From: DATLYH01 sp035575035
GTDB taxonomy: Bacteria > Planctomycetota > Planctomycetia > Gemmatales > Gemmataceae
Direction: 5' to 3'
Assembly: GCA_035575035.1 (NCBI GenBank)
Contig: DATLYH010000346.1
Span: 1-28,709, forward strand
Length of the DNA stretch: 28,709 bases
Shown: positions 21,297 to 28,671 of the stretch, piece by piece
Layout: each line of letters starts with the position of its first letter
How positions within the stretch are numbered: the stretch's first letter is position 1
The notes under the pieces: model-generated
Database searches by the model: none
Told to the model about the DNA's origin: nothing
The model's input: only the letters and a program-made list of their open reading frames with translations
Made by a program: the position numbers and the translations under genes

Positions 21297-24200
21297 ATGA
21301 CCGCAACCGTCAACCCCACTGAGCCGATTCCAGGGTATCGGCTCCTCGACCGTCTCGGGCAGGGCGGCTTCGGAGAGGTTTGGAAGGCCGAGGCGCCGGG
21401 CGGCCTCCTCAAGGCCATCAAGATCGTCTACGGCAACCTCAACGGCAGCGGCGACGATGAAGTCCGCGTCCGCCAGGAGCTAAAGGCCCTGGAGCGGGTC
21501 AAGAGCGTCCGCCACCCCTACATCCTGTCGCTGGAGCGCTTCGACATCATCGACAACCGGCTCTTCATCGTTATGGAGCTGGCCGACCGCAGCCTCCAGG
21601 ACCGCTTCCGGGAGTGCCAGGCCCAGGGTCTGCCGGGCATCCCGCGCGAGGAACTGCTCCGCTACATGGAAGAGACTGCGGAAGCGCTGGATCTGATGAA
21701 CATTCAGTACCAGTTGCAGCACCTTGACATCAAGCCCCAGAATCTCTTCCTGGTCCACAACCATATCAAGGTCGGCGACTTCGGCCTGGTCAAGGACCTG
21801 GAAGGGATGCGGGCGCTGGCGACCAGCGGCTTGACGCCGGTCTATGCCGCTCCGGAGACGTTCGAGGGGGTCGTTAGCCGCTACTGCGACCAGTATCACC
21901 TGGCCATCGTCTACCAGGAATTGCTCACCGGCAAGCTCCCCTTCAGCGGCAGCACGCCGCGGCACCTGATGCTACAGCATCTGACCGGCCAGCCCGACCT
22001 GTCGGCCTTGCCCGAGCACGACCGGCCGGCCATCGCCCGGGCGTTGTCCAAGAAACCAGAGGATCGCCATCCCACCTGCGCCGACCTGGTACGTGCCCTG
22101 CGGCAGGCCGGCTCGCCCGGCACCGCCCGCAACGGCAGCTCGCCCGAGGTGGTGGCGGTGCGGCCGGCCACGGTGGCCGACGCCACCAACGCGACCACCG
22201 TCCAGCTGCACAAGGAGCCGTCCTCCTCAAGCTCGGCACCCTCACCTGTCGAAGTGCCCGAGCGCCCCGAAGTGACCGGCGACGGCGTGCTGTTTCCCGC
22301 CCTGGTGATCGGCGTTGGCGGGGCGGCCCTGGGGGTGCTTCAGCAACTCCGCAAGGCGCTACACAAGCGCTGCGGCCCGCCCGCCGTCCTGCCCCACATT
22401 CGCCTGCTCTACCTGGACACCGATCCCGAGGCCGTCCAGGAGGCGACCCAGGGGGAACCCGACGGCACTCTCGCCGAGGACGAGGTGTTGCTGGCCCGAC
22501 TCCAGCGGCCGAGCCACTACCTCAAGCCGGGACGTGAACGGCAAATCGCCGAGCGCTGGCTCAACTTGGCAATCCTGTCCCATCTGCCGCGCGACCAGGT
22601 TGCCGCCGGGGGGAACCGGGCCATGGGCCGGCTGGCCTTCGTCACCAATTACCCAACCCTTGCGGCCCGGCTGCGGGCGGAGCTGGAAGCCTGCCTCGAC
22701 CCGGAGGCGCTGACCGAGGCGGGGCGGCAAACCGGCCTGACCCTGCGGACCAACCGCCCGCGCGTCTACGTGGTCAGCAACCTGGCCGGCGGCACCGGCA
22801 GTGGCATGTTCCTTGACCTGGCTTACACGGTCCGCCGGCTGCTCCGGCAAATGGGCTGTGCCAAGGCCGAGGTCGTGGGCCTCTGTCTGTTGCCGGCCGT
22901 CGAGCGCGGCGCGGCTCCCTCGCCGGGAGTGCTCAACACCTTCGCTGCCCTGACCGAGTTGGGCCACTTCGCCGCCCCGGAGACGACCTTCGCGGCCGAC
23001 TATCTCGACGACCCGGAAACGTTGGTCGATCGCGCCCCGCCTTTCCATCGCTGCCTGCTGCTTCCTTCGCCCCCACCCGGGAAGGAGGAAAAGGGCAAGA
23101 CCGGCACGCGCGGCAGCCTGACGCCGCTGGCCGCCCTGGCGGGGGACTTCCTCGCCCGCGATCTGGTCACGCCGCTGGGGCGGATTGCTGACGAGGGTCG
23201 CACCCGGTTGGTGCCCGCGCCGGCGGGGATGACCTGCCAGACTTTTGGCGCCTTCTGGTTCGCTGTGCCGCGCCGGCTGCTGCTACAGCGCGTCGGTCAA
23301 TCGCTGTGCCATCGGCTGGTGCAGGCCTGGCGGAGCGCAGACCCGGAGTCTTCCACCACGACATACAAGACCTGGATCGAGGAGCAGCTGGCCCGGGTGG
23401 AGCTGACGCCCGAAGGCCTGGTGGCCCGGCTGGAGGCCGGCTGTGTGCCTGTCCTGGGACAGTTGCCCGAGGTTGCTTTCGAGGGGGTGCTACAGCGCTG
23501 TGCCGGCGGCGGAGCGGCCGAGTTGGCCCGTAACCCGCAGGTAGGCATCGAGCTGTTGGCGGAGGTCGAGCGCCTGGTCGGGCCGCCTGACGAGAGGGCG
23601 GACGGCAGCTCGGCCCTGGCCCAGGCGCTGGGCGAGGCCGTCGCCGCGCTTGGCACCGAGGTGGAGAGCCAACTTTCCGACGTGGCCTTGCGTGTCCTGG
23701 CCGAACCCCGCTTCCGGCTGACCGGCGCCGAGGAGGCGGTCAATCAGGAAATTGTGGCCATGCTGGCGGAAGAGGTCCGCAGCCAGAACGACGCCGCCGC
23801 GGAGCTGGCCCGGCAGGCGGCCACCCTCTATGAGACGGCGGTGCGGCTCTTGCAGGATCTCGGCAAGCGCTCCTTCCTCTGGCGCGGCAACAAGACCCCG
23901 ACCGCCGCCGAGTTGCTGGATGCCCTGCGCAAGTATGCCCGAACGCGCAGGCAGTGCCTGACGCTGGGAAGCGCAGCCCGACTCTACGAAGAGATGCTGG
24001 GCAGCGTGCGCCGCTATTTGCGCGATGTCAACTGCTGCCGGCCGCGCATCGCCCAGCTGCTGCAAGCCTTCGCCGACCCGGCCCGGCGGCGCAAGGAGGT
24101 GGACCTGGGACTGGGCCGTTACCTGCTGCCGACCGGCTGCCGCACCCTGGAAGAGGGGGCCGCCCGCATCCTCGACAGCCTGGCGCCGCAGGAATTGCAG

Positions 24201-24734
24201 GAGCTGAACGAGCAGGTGCAGGCGCTGATTGGGGCCAAGTTCCAGGCGCAGGTCCACATCTGCACCGCCCCGGCCAATTTCTTCAAGGATCTGGAGGAGG
24301 GGGTCCACGAAGTGGTGGCGGCCTTCGCGGAGGCGCAGCTCGGCCGGTCGCACGCAGCCGAGTTGTACCTGGAGCAGAACGAGGACGACGCCGCCCTCGC
24401 TGACCTGGCCGAGGCGTTCGACGAGGCGATCCCTGAGTTGGCCGGCACGCGCCTGGCCCCACGGGATGAACTCTGCATCCTGGCAGTCCCACCGGGGCCG
24501 GAGGGGGATTATTTCCGTGGTTTGGTCCGGCGGGCCTTGCCTGACCGCGAGTTCCTGGCCGCCGCCAGCACCGACGACATCATCTTCTACCGCGAGCATC
24601 CCAACCTGGCGCTGGCCGCCCTGCCGCACGTGGGACCGGCCATCCAGGAAGCCTACCGCCAGGCGGCCGCGGCCAAGCAGTTCGGCCACCACAGCCGCTA
24701 CGACATCATCACCTGGTTGCCGTTGCGCTCGTAG
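21297..24734 (+). CDS. Ser/Thr protein kinase fused to a tubulin-like domain
   Basis: A 1145-residue cytosolic protein. The N-terminal Hanks-type kinase (about 14-275) has the glycine loop GQGGFGEV, Lys42, catalytic HLDIKPQN (Asp144, Lys146, Asn149), GDFG (Asp161) and AAPETFEG (185-192). HLD replaces HRD, so it is a non-RD kinase. A Ser/Pro-rich linker (about 275-330) leads to a tubulin-like (Tubulin_2-type) GTP-binding domain. This has the N-terminal loop GVGGAALG (339-346), YLDTDPEAVQ, and the tubulin/FtsZ signature GGTGSG at 498-503. The C-terminal ~450 residues are mainly helical with unknown function. There is no membrane segment. The ATG at 21297 has only a weak GAGAG before it. It probably phosphorylates targets while binding GTP or polymerising. 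No partner gene is adjacent. Confidence 0.9.
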   Translation: MTATVNPTEPIPGYRLLDRLGQGGFGEVWKAEAPGGLLKAIKIVYGNLNGSGDDEVRVRQELKALERVKSVRHPYILSLERFDIIDNRLFIVMELADRSLQDRFRECQAQGLPGIPREELLRYMEETAEALDLMNIQYQLQHLDIKPQNLFLVHNHIKVGDFGLVKDLEGMRALATSGLTPVYAAPETFEGVVSRYCDQYHLAIVYQELLTGKLPFSGSTPRHLMLQHLTGQPDLSALPEHDRPAIARALSKKPEDRHPTCADLVRALRQAGSPGTARNGSSPEVVAVRPATVADATNATTVQLHKEPSSSSSAPSPVEVPERPEVTGDGVLFPALVIGVGGAALGVLQQLRKALHKRCGPPAVLPHIRLLYLDTDPEAVQEATQGEPDGTLAEDEVLLARLQRPSHYLKPGRERQIAERWLNLAILSHLPRDQVAAGGNRAMGRLAFVTNYPTLAARLRAELEACLDPEALTEAGRQTGLTLRTNRPRVYVVSNLAGGTGSGMFLDLAYTVRRLLRQMGCAKAEVVGLCLLPAVERGAAPSPGVLNTFAALTELGHFAAPETTFAADYLDDPETLVDRAPPFHRCLLLPSPPPGKEEKGKTGTRGSLTPLAALAGDFLARDLVTPLGRIADEGRTRLVPAPAGMTCQTFGAFWFAVPRRLLLQRVGQSLCHRLVQAWRSADPESSTTTYKTWIEEQLARVELTPEGLVARLEAGCVPVLGQLPEVAFEGVLQRCAGGGAAELARNPQVGIELLAEVERLVGPPDERADGSSALAQALGEAVAALGTEVESQLSDVALRVLAEPRFRLTGAEEAVNQEIVAMLAEEVRSQNDAAAELARQAATLYETAVRLLQDLGKRSFLWRGNKTPTAAELLDALRKYARTRRQCLTLGSAARLYEEMLGSVRRYLRDVNCCRPRIAQLLQAFADPARRRKEVDLGLGRYLLPTGCRTLEEGAARILDSLAPQELQELNEQVQALIGAKFQAQVHICTAPANFFKDLEEGVHEVVAAFAEAQLGRSHAAELYLEQNEDDAALADLAEAFDEAIPELAGTRLAPRDELCILAVPPGPEGDYFRGLVRRALPDREFLAAASTDDIIFYREHPNLALAALPHVGPAIQEAYRQAAAAKQFGHHSRYDIITWLPLRS

Positions 24735-24759
24735 AAGGGGCGAGTGGCAGAAACCGTCA

Positions 24760-24844
24760 CCCGTCGCTGACGCTCCGGGCTCTGATAATACCCCGTCGCG
24801 GACGCTCCGGGCTCGGAAGAACCCGTCGCGGACGCTCCGGGCTC
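24760..24844. repeat. Three tandem copies of a 23-bp core repeat
   Basis: The core starting CCCGTCGC and ending CGGGCTC occurs at 24760-24782, 24792-24814 and 24822-24844, at spacings of 32 and 30 bp. The second and third cores are identical; the first has one change (T for G). Each core can form a hairpin through its AGCCCG/CGGGCT-type ends. They lie between convergent genes and could act as a terminator array. Confidence 0.8.
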
Positions 24845-24885
24845 GGAGAGGCTCGTAGCGCCGGTCACTCACCACCGCCTGCTGC

Positions 24886-25389
24886 TCAGCGCTGCCAGGG
24901 CGGGGGATGGTCACCGTGAACGTAGCGCTGAGCCAACTCCAGGTAATGGGCACAGATGGCGCGGGTCCGCCGCAGCTCCTCGGCCGTCACCTCCCGGACC
25001 ACCTTGCCGGGCACTCCCATGACCACCGAGCGCGGCGGGATGCGGCGGCCCTCCGTGACCACGGACCCTGCGGCGATCAGACATTCCTCGCCGACCTCGC
25101 AGCCCGACAACAGCAGAGCGCCCATGCCGATCAGGGTGTCGCGTCCGACCCGCCGCCCGTGCAGGACGGCCCGATGGCCAATCACCACCCCTTCTTCGAT
25201 CTCTTGCGGCGAGTCGTGGTCGGTGTGAATGATCACGCCGTCCTGCACGTTCACGCGCGGCCCCAGCGTGATCCGAGCCAGGTCGCCACGGATGACCGAC
25301 ATGAACCAGACGTTGACGCCCGCCCCCAGGACGACATCGCCCGTCACCACGGCCCCCGGCGCAATATAGTAATCCTGAATTAGCTGCAT
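24886..25389 (-). CDS. Gamma-class carbonic anhydrase-like protein
   Basis: A 167-residue left-handed beta-helix (hexapeptide repeat) protein of the gamma carbonic anhydrase/PaaY/CaiE family. The metal-binding histidines are present: His55 (IIHTDHD), His72 (GHRAVLHG) and His77, with the 72/77 spacing typical of the class. Conserved RGDL (Arg34, Asp36) and VNVQDG (Gln49, Asp50) precede them. The C terminus is a helix beginning VREVTAEELRRTRAICAHYLELAQRYV. Activity as a carbonic anhydrase is not certain: many members have other or no known function. The ATG at 25389 has AGGACG upstream; the open frame runs to 25506, but the additional N-terminal residues are not family-like. It is divergent from the arginase-family gene. 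Confidence 0.9.
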   Translation of the reverse strand: MQLIQDYYIAPGAVVTGDVVLGAGVNVWFMSVIRGDLARITLGPRVNVQDGVIIHTDHDSPQEIEEGVVIGHRAVLHGRRVGRDTLIGMGALLLSGCEVGEECLIAAGSVVTEGRRIPPRSVVMGVPGKVVREVTAEELRRTRAICAHYLELAQRYVHGDHPPPWQR

Positions 25390-25499
25390 TGCCGTCGTCC
25401 TGTCAGGTCCTTGTGCCGGGACCATTCGCCGGCCCGGAATCTTGTGGTTATTGTAAGCTTCCGGTGCCTGGATTGAACCCCCCGACTCAGGATGCCTCG

Positions 25500-26420
25500 A
25501 TGCCACCGGACAAGAACAGCCCCGTTCCCCGGCTGAACCGGAGGAGAGCGGTCGAGTCCGCAGCGCCGGCCGGTACTACCGCGGTCATCTTTCCGTTTGA
25601 TCTCTTCGGCAGCGCCGGCAGCGGCGCCGGGGCGGAGCTGATCGCCGATGAGCTGCGCGAGATCCTGGCCGACAACCGCCGTGAGCGCACGCCGACCCGC
25701 GCCCGAGCCTATGATGGCCGGGTCCGGCTGCGCCCGTGCACATTCGAAACGTTGCCGGACTACCAGGACTGGCGGCCGACCGCGCGCCGGGTCGTGCGCC
25801 GCGTGTTCGATCGGGGAGAGTTCCTCCTCTGGATTGCCGGCAATCATCTCGGCGTGCTGCCGGTCTACGAGGAAGTGGGCGCCGACACCTTGGTCGTACA
25901 ACTCGATGCCCATCTGGACATTCACCATTTCAGCGACTGCACCCCGGAGCTGTCGCACGGCAACTTCCTGCGTCACTGCGACCGTCCGCTGCCGGCGGTG
26001 GTCAACGTCGGCCATCGCGAGCTGCTCTTGCTGCCCGAGGATATCCGCGCGTACTACCGCGCCGCCCACCCGGCCGAGGCGCTGGCGGCCGATATGCCGG
26101 CGGTGCTGCGGCAGCTGCGGCAGACCGCACGCCGGGCCAAGCGCGTCTTCCTCGACCTCGACTGCGACGTGTTTGACCCTGCGTACTTCCCGGCCGTGTC
26201 CCGGCCGGTGCCGTTCGGCCTCAGCCCGCAGCAGGTCCTGGCGGTGATCGATGCGGTCTGGTCGGGGCGGATGGTTGGGGTGGCCGTCTCCGAGTTCGAT
26301 CCCGGCCGCGACCGCAATGACCAGGGGCTGGCGACGCTGATGTGGCTGATCGAGCGCCTGCTGCTGAGACGCTATGAGCCGGAGGGACAAAAACAGGGAG
26401 GGGAGCGACCCGGTGGCTGA
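25500..26420 (+). CDS. Arginase/agmatinase-family metallohydrolase
   Basis: A 306-residue ureohydrolase-family protein. All six predicted manganese ligands are visible: His116 (in AGNHLG, usually GGDHS), Asp136, His138 and Asp140 (QLDAHLDIHHF), Asp221 and Asp223 (LDLDCDVFDP). A conserved SEFDPGRDRNDQGLATLMWLIERLL closes the domain. The family hydrolyses guanidino compounds such as arginine, agmatine, proclavaminate or formiminoglutamate; the substrate cannot be assigned. The G-N-H variant at the first motif suggests a divergent subgroup. The ATG at 25500 has AGGA about 8 bases upstream. The gene ends in a strong hairpin terminator that contains its stop codon. Confidence 0.88.
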   Translation: MPPDKNSPVPRLNRRRAVESAAPAGTTAVIFPFDLFGSAGSGAGAELIADELREILADNRRERTPTRARAYDGRVRLRPCTFETLPDYQDWRPTARRVVRRVFDRGEFLLWIAGNHLGVLPVYEEVGADTLVVQLDAHLDIHHFSDCTPELSHGNFLRHCDRPLPAVVNVGHRELLLLPEDIRAYYRAAHPAEALAADMPAVLRQLRQTARRAKRVFLDLDCDVFDPAYFPAVSRPVPFGLSPQQVLAVIDAVWSGRMVGVAVSEFDPGRDRNDQGLATLMWLIERLLLRRYEPEGQKQGGERPGG

Positions 26421-26430
26421 TCGCTCCCCT
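26399..26430 (+). terminator. Hairpin terminator overlapping the arginase-family stop codon
   Basis: AGGGGAGCGA at 26399-26408 and its exact complement at 26421-26430 form a 10-bp stem around a 12-base loop that ends with the TGA stop of the arginase-family gene. A moderately T-rich run (TTTCTATCGGTTT) follows. It also faces the convergent 60-aa gene, so it may serve both. Confidence 0.7.
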
Positions 26431-26477
26431 CAGGGCATTTCTATCGGTTTCCGGACGAGCACCGGTGCGGGTTCAGA

Positions 26478-26660
26478 TTAGGTATGCACCGGAGTAAAGT
26501 CGGCCTCGTTGATCTCTTCGTCCTTCCGATCCATTTCATCAAGGACCACGGGGTGCCAGGAGGTCTGACGCCGTTCCCGGGGCACATAATTTTCGCGGGC
26601 CCAGCGCCGAAGGCGCAACTCTTCGATGAGATCTAACTCCGCCGATGAACTACTCGTCAT
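26478..26660 (-). CDS. Small acidic/basic protein, unknown (60 aa)
   Basis: A 60-residue protein starting MTSSSSAELDL, with a charged helical centre (LIEELRLRRWARENYVPRERR) and a conserved-looking SWHPVVLDEMDRKDEE segment. Composition and codon use look coding. An upstream in-frame ATG at 26675 and a TTG at 26678 exist, but AGGA at 26669-26672 is spaced 8 bases from the ATG at 26660. Sharp promoter elements lie upstream. No function is recognised; it is too short and polar for an enzyme. Confidence 0.65.
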   Translation of the reverse strand: MTSSSSAELDLIEELRLRRWARENYVPRERRQTSWHPVVLDEMDRKDEEINEADFTPVHT

Positions 26661-26924
26661 AACTGTTTTCCTCATCAACCATTAACGTGACATTCCGGCC
26701 GGGGATGTACCCCGGAAAGTATATCGGCCGGAAGCCCAAGAGCAAGGAAGTTTTTGCGAATTCTGTAGAAAACCTGCCGACTTTGCCCCTTTGACCCCAC
26801 TTGTGACCCTGCCGTTGCGGGAACCTCCGGCACGAGTCCACTTCTCCGGACCGGCCTATTTTTCCCACCCATCCCGACACCCGGCGCGATTCGGGGAGAA
26901 GCACTATTCAGGGTAACATGCGTG
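26661..26924. other. 264-bp noncoding region of lower GC
   Basis: Between the 60-aa gene and the HD gene, with stretches less GC-rich than the surroundings (for example TTTTTGCGAATTCTGTAG). It holds the promoter for the 60-aa gene and a 6-bp palindrome CCGGGG-5-CCCCGG at 26699-26715. An overlapping minus-strand frame (26650-26904) lacks coding character. Confidence 0.5.
26718..26745 (-). promoter_or_regulatory. Promoter for the 60-aa gene
   Basis: On the minus strand TTGCTC (26745-26740) and TATACT (26723-26718) are separated by 16 bases. The start of transcription would fall near 26711, within the palindrome CCGGGG-ATGTA-CCCCGG at 26699-26715, a position where a repressor could bind. Confidence 0.45.
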
Positions 26925-27620
26925 TCAAGCAGGACCCGACTGGACGGCCCCTTGGTCCCTCGCCAGTGCTGCAAGCTCCGCCCGCAGGTTCTGCCGTGCC
27001 CGCTCCTCAAGTGCGGCACGCATCGGTTCGGTAAAGTAGATCGGTTTACGCCGGAGAAATGCTTGCAAGACCCGGCTTCGTCCCACCCGATACTCCGCCT
27101 CCGGCATCCAGGCATATTCGCGCCGGATGTCGGCGGCATACTCGGCGTAGCGCGGCGGCAGCGCTCCCAGGATGGCCAGGTCGGCATCAAGCAGGACCTG
27201 GCAATCGCGGTCGCCGGCGAGGACTTGGTGATGCTGGGTGGCCCGGATCATCGCGGCGGCAGCGGCAGCCGTGGGACGCGGCACTCCCAGCCGGGCCAGC
27301 GACTGCTCGCACAGGACGGCGCTGCGCTCCTCGTTGTCCGGGGCCCGCGGGTCGTAGATGGCGTCATGGAACCAGGCCGCGAAGCGCACTGCCGCCGGGT
27401 CGGCCGTCAGGCTGGAGAGATTGCCGACCACTTGCAACACTTCCTGGACATGCCGGAGCGTGTGATAGAAGCGCCCCTCCCTGGCATAAAGCCGGATCAA
27501 CGCCGCCAGGACTTCCCGGATCGGTCCTTCTGCCGCGCCGAAAGGGCGAAGGAGGGCATCCCACTCGGCGCGGAGCACTTCCAGTATCTCCGGTCCGACA
27601 GTTGCGGGTTGATACTCCAT
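26925..27620 (-). CDS. HD superfamily metal-dependent phosphohydrolase
   Basis: A 231-residue cytosolic protein of the predicted HD-superfamily phosphohydrolase type (COG4339-like). Ligands in order: His53 and His57 (RFYHTLRHVQEVL), His85-Asp86 (AWFHDAIYDP) and Asp145/Asp147 (LLDADLAIL). The Y-H-x-x-x-H and D-A-I-Y-D-P patterns are those of this subgroup, whose substrates are unsettled but probably phosphorylated nucleotides or related compounds. Glutamate/arginine-rich helices follow at the C terminus. The ATG at 27620 is preceded by AAGGGG. It lies 24 bp beyond the 86-aa gene, so the two may share a transcript. Confidence 0.88.
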   Translation of the reverse strand: MEYQPATVGPEILEVLRAEWDALLRPFGAAEGPIREVLAALIRLYAREGRFYHTLRHVQEVLQVVGNLSSLTADPAAVRFAAWFHDAIYDPRAPDNEERSAVLCEQSLARLGVPRPTAAAAAAMIRATQHHQVLAGDRDCQVLLDADLAILGALPPRYAEYAADIRREYAWMPEAEYRVGRSRVLQAFLRRKPIYFTEPMRAALEERARQNLRAELAALARDQGAVQSGPA

Positions 27621-27644
27621 CGGCGCCCCTTGCGAACGGAAGGA

Positions 27645-27905
27645 TCAGACCAGGATTTCCCTGCGATACAGCTCAAACGCGGCGGCCCAGGCGTCCGCGG
27701 GATTATCGAACTCGGGCGCTGTCGCGGCGAGATCGGGGCCGTCGGCTGTGGTGCGCAGGGCGGCGGACCAGCGGCCGTTCTCAGCCGGACGGATGCTGAT
27801 GAAGGCGTCCTGTTGATTGGGCGCGGTCAGACGGCAGGTATTTTCCCCGGCGGGCTCAGCCTTGCCCTGCCGGTACTTGAACCACGAGGGAAGCGTCGGC
27901 GGCAT
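27645..27905 (-). CDS. Hypothetical 86-aa protein
   Basis: An 86-residue protein beginning MPPTLPSWFKYRQG, with a compact mixed alpha/beta character (AFISIRPAENGRWSAALRTTADGPD, then a C-terminal helix NPADAWAAAFELYRREIL). The ATG at 27905 is 9 bases from GGAG at 27915-27918; the ATG at 27914 is too close to it. No family is recognised. The small soluble shape and its position before the HD gene are all that can be said. Confidence 0.65.
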   Translation of the reverse strand: MPPTLPSWFKYRQGKAEPAGENTCRLTAPNQQDAFISIRPAENGRWSAALRTTADGPDLAATAPEFDNPADAWAAAFELYRREILV

Positions 27906-27961
27906 GGATACCATCTCCGGTGCGGGCGCAGCCGGTACCGGCCCGTCTGGCGGTCGCCGGT

Positions 27962-27990
27962 ATCATACTGCATGGGGCCGGGGGCGGTCA
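27962..27990 (-). promoter_or_regulatory. Candidate promoter for the 86-aa and HD genes
   Basis: On the minus strand TGACCG (27990-27985) is followed after 17 bases by TATGAT (27967-27962). The -35 overlaps the end of the upstream lipoprotein gene. The spacing is ideal; the -35 is only partly matched. Confidence 0.4.
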
Positions 27991-28401
27991 CCCCTCCAGG
28001 CGCAGCTCGCGGATCTTGAGATGAATGCGCTGCAGGACCTCGCCGGCCTTCTTGACATCCTGGGCCTTGGCGGCCTCGCGCAGGGCAGCAGCGTCCTTGC
28101 CCAGGTCGCCGGCCGCGATCGGCAGGGTGTCCTTGTGTCGGGCCGGCACATCGGTCGCCTTCTCCAGGAAGCGGGCGGTCTGGGCCAGGCCGGCGGCTGC
28201 CTCGTCCAGGTCGCTCCACTTGTTGACGTAGAAGGCTTCGGTGGCGGCGGTGGCTTGCAGGCGGGCTCGAGTCAGCAGCTCGGCATAGGGCAACGGCGGC
28301 CCATCCTCCGGCAGCAGCCGGGGCGGCATCCGCTCGGCTGGCAGCTGGCAGCCGGCGCCCAGCAAAAGAAGGGTCAAGGTCAGAGAGGGAGCGCGGTTCA
28401 T
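27988..28401 (-). CDS. Small helical lipoprotein, unknown
   Basis: A 137-residue predicted lipoprotein. The signal (NRAPSLTLTLLLLGAGC) ends in a lipobox with Cys18, so it is probably lipid-anchored in a membrane. After a proline-rich linker (about 20-38) the rest is helical with hydrophobic and charged heptad-like spacing (ELLTRARLQATAATEAFYV, DLDEAAAGLAQTARFLEKA, KAGEVLQRIHLKIRELRLEG), suggesting a helical bundle. No haem motif is present. GAGGTG precedes the ATG at 28401. No function is recognised. A second small lipoprotein lies upstream on the same strand. Confidence 0.8.
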   Translation of the reverse strand: MNRAPSLTLTLLLLGAGCQLPAERMPPRLLPEDGPPLPYAELLTRARLQATAATEAFYVNKWSDLDEAAAGLAQTARFLEKATDVPARHKDTLPIAAGDLGKDAAALREAAKAQDVKKAGEVLQRIHLKIRELRLEG

Positions 28402-28452
28402 GGTGCACCTCAGGGTTGCTGGGGGCGCCCCGCTGCCGCGCTCGGAAGAATG

Positions 28453-28671
28453 TCACCGGCCGTTGGGACCCAGGAAGTCGGAGTAGGTCCGCGGCAAGAC
28501 ATTCTTCGACTGCTCGGGCAGGGCCAGGCGGTCGCGGCCGCGCCGCTCCTGCTCGGGGATGGAGAGCAAGGGATCATCCACCCGTTCCGGCTTGCGGTGC
28601 TCGAACGGCCCAACGACGCTCTGGCAGCCGACCAGCAGCAGCAAGGCTCCCAGGAGATAAACCGGACGCAT
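28453..28671 (-). CDS. Small lipoprotein, unknown
   Basis: A 72-residue predicted lipoprotein with signal RPVYLLGALLLLVGC (lipobox Cys16). The mature part is short, polar and arginine-rich (GPFEHRKPERVDDPLLSIPEQERRGRDRLALPEQ) and ends SDFLGPNGR, with no obvious fold. The ATG at 28671 has AGGAAGGGAG upstream. It is probably in the same transcript as the 137-residue lipoprotein 51 bp downstream. The role is unknown. Confidence 0.75.
   Translation of the reverse strand: MRPVYLLGALLLLVGCQSVVGPFEHRKPERVDDPLLSIPEQERRGRDRLALPEQSKNVLPRTYSDFLGPNGR

Noticed and set aside
24760..24844. Possible CRISPR array
   Set aside because: There are only three 23-bp cores with 7-9 bp spacers, far too short for CRISPR spacers, and no cas genes are nearby.
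23490..24953. 487-residue minus-strand open frame opposite the kinase-tubulin gene
   Set aside because: It runs through the intergenic tandem repeats at 24760-24844, giving repeated RARSVRDG-like peptides, and is Gln/Gly/Arg-rich with no domain.
26650..26904. 84-residue minus-strand open frame upstream of the 60-aa gene
   Set aside because: It covers the promoter of the 60-aa gene, has no ribosome-binding site and no protein-like composition.
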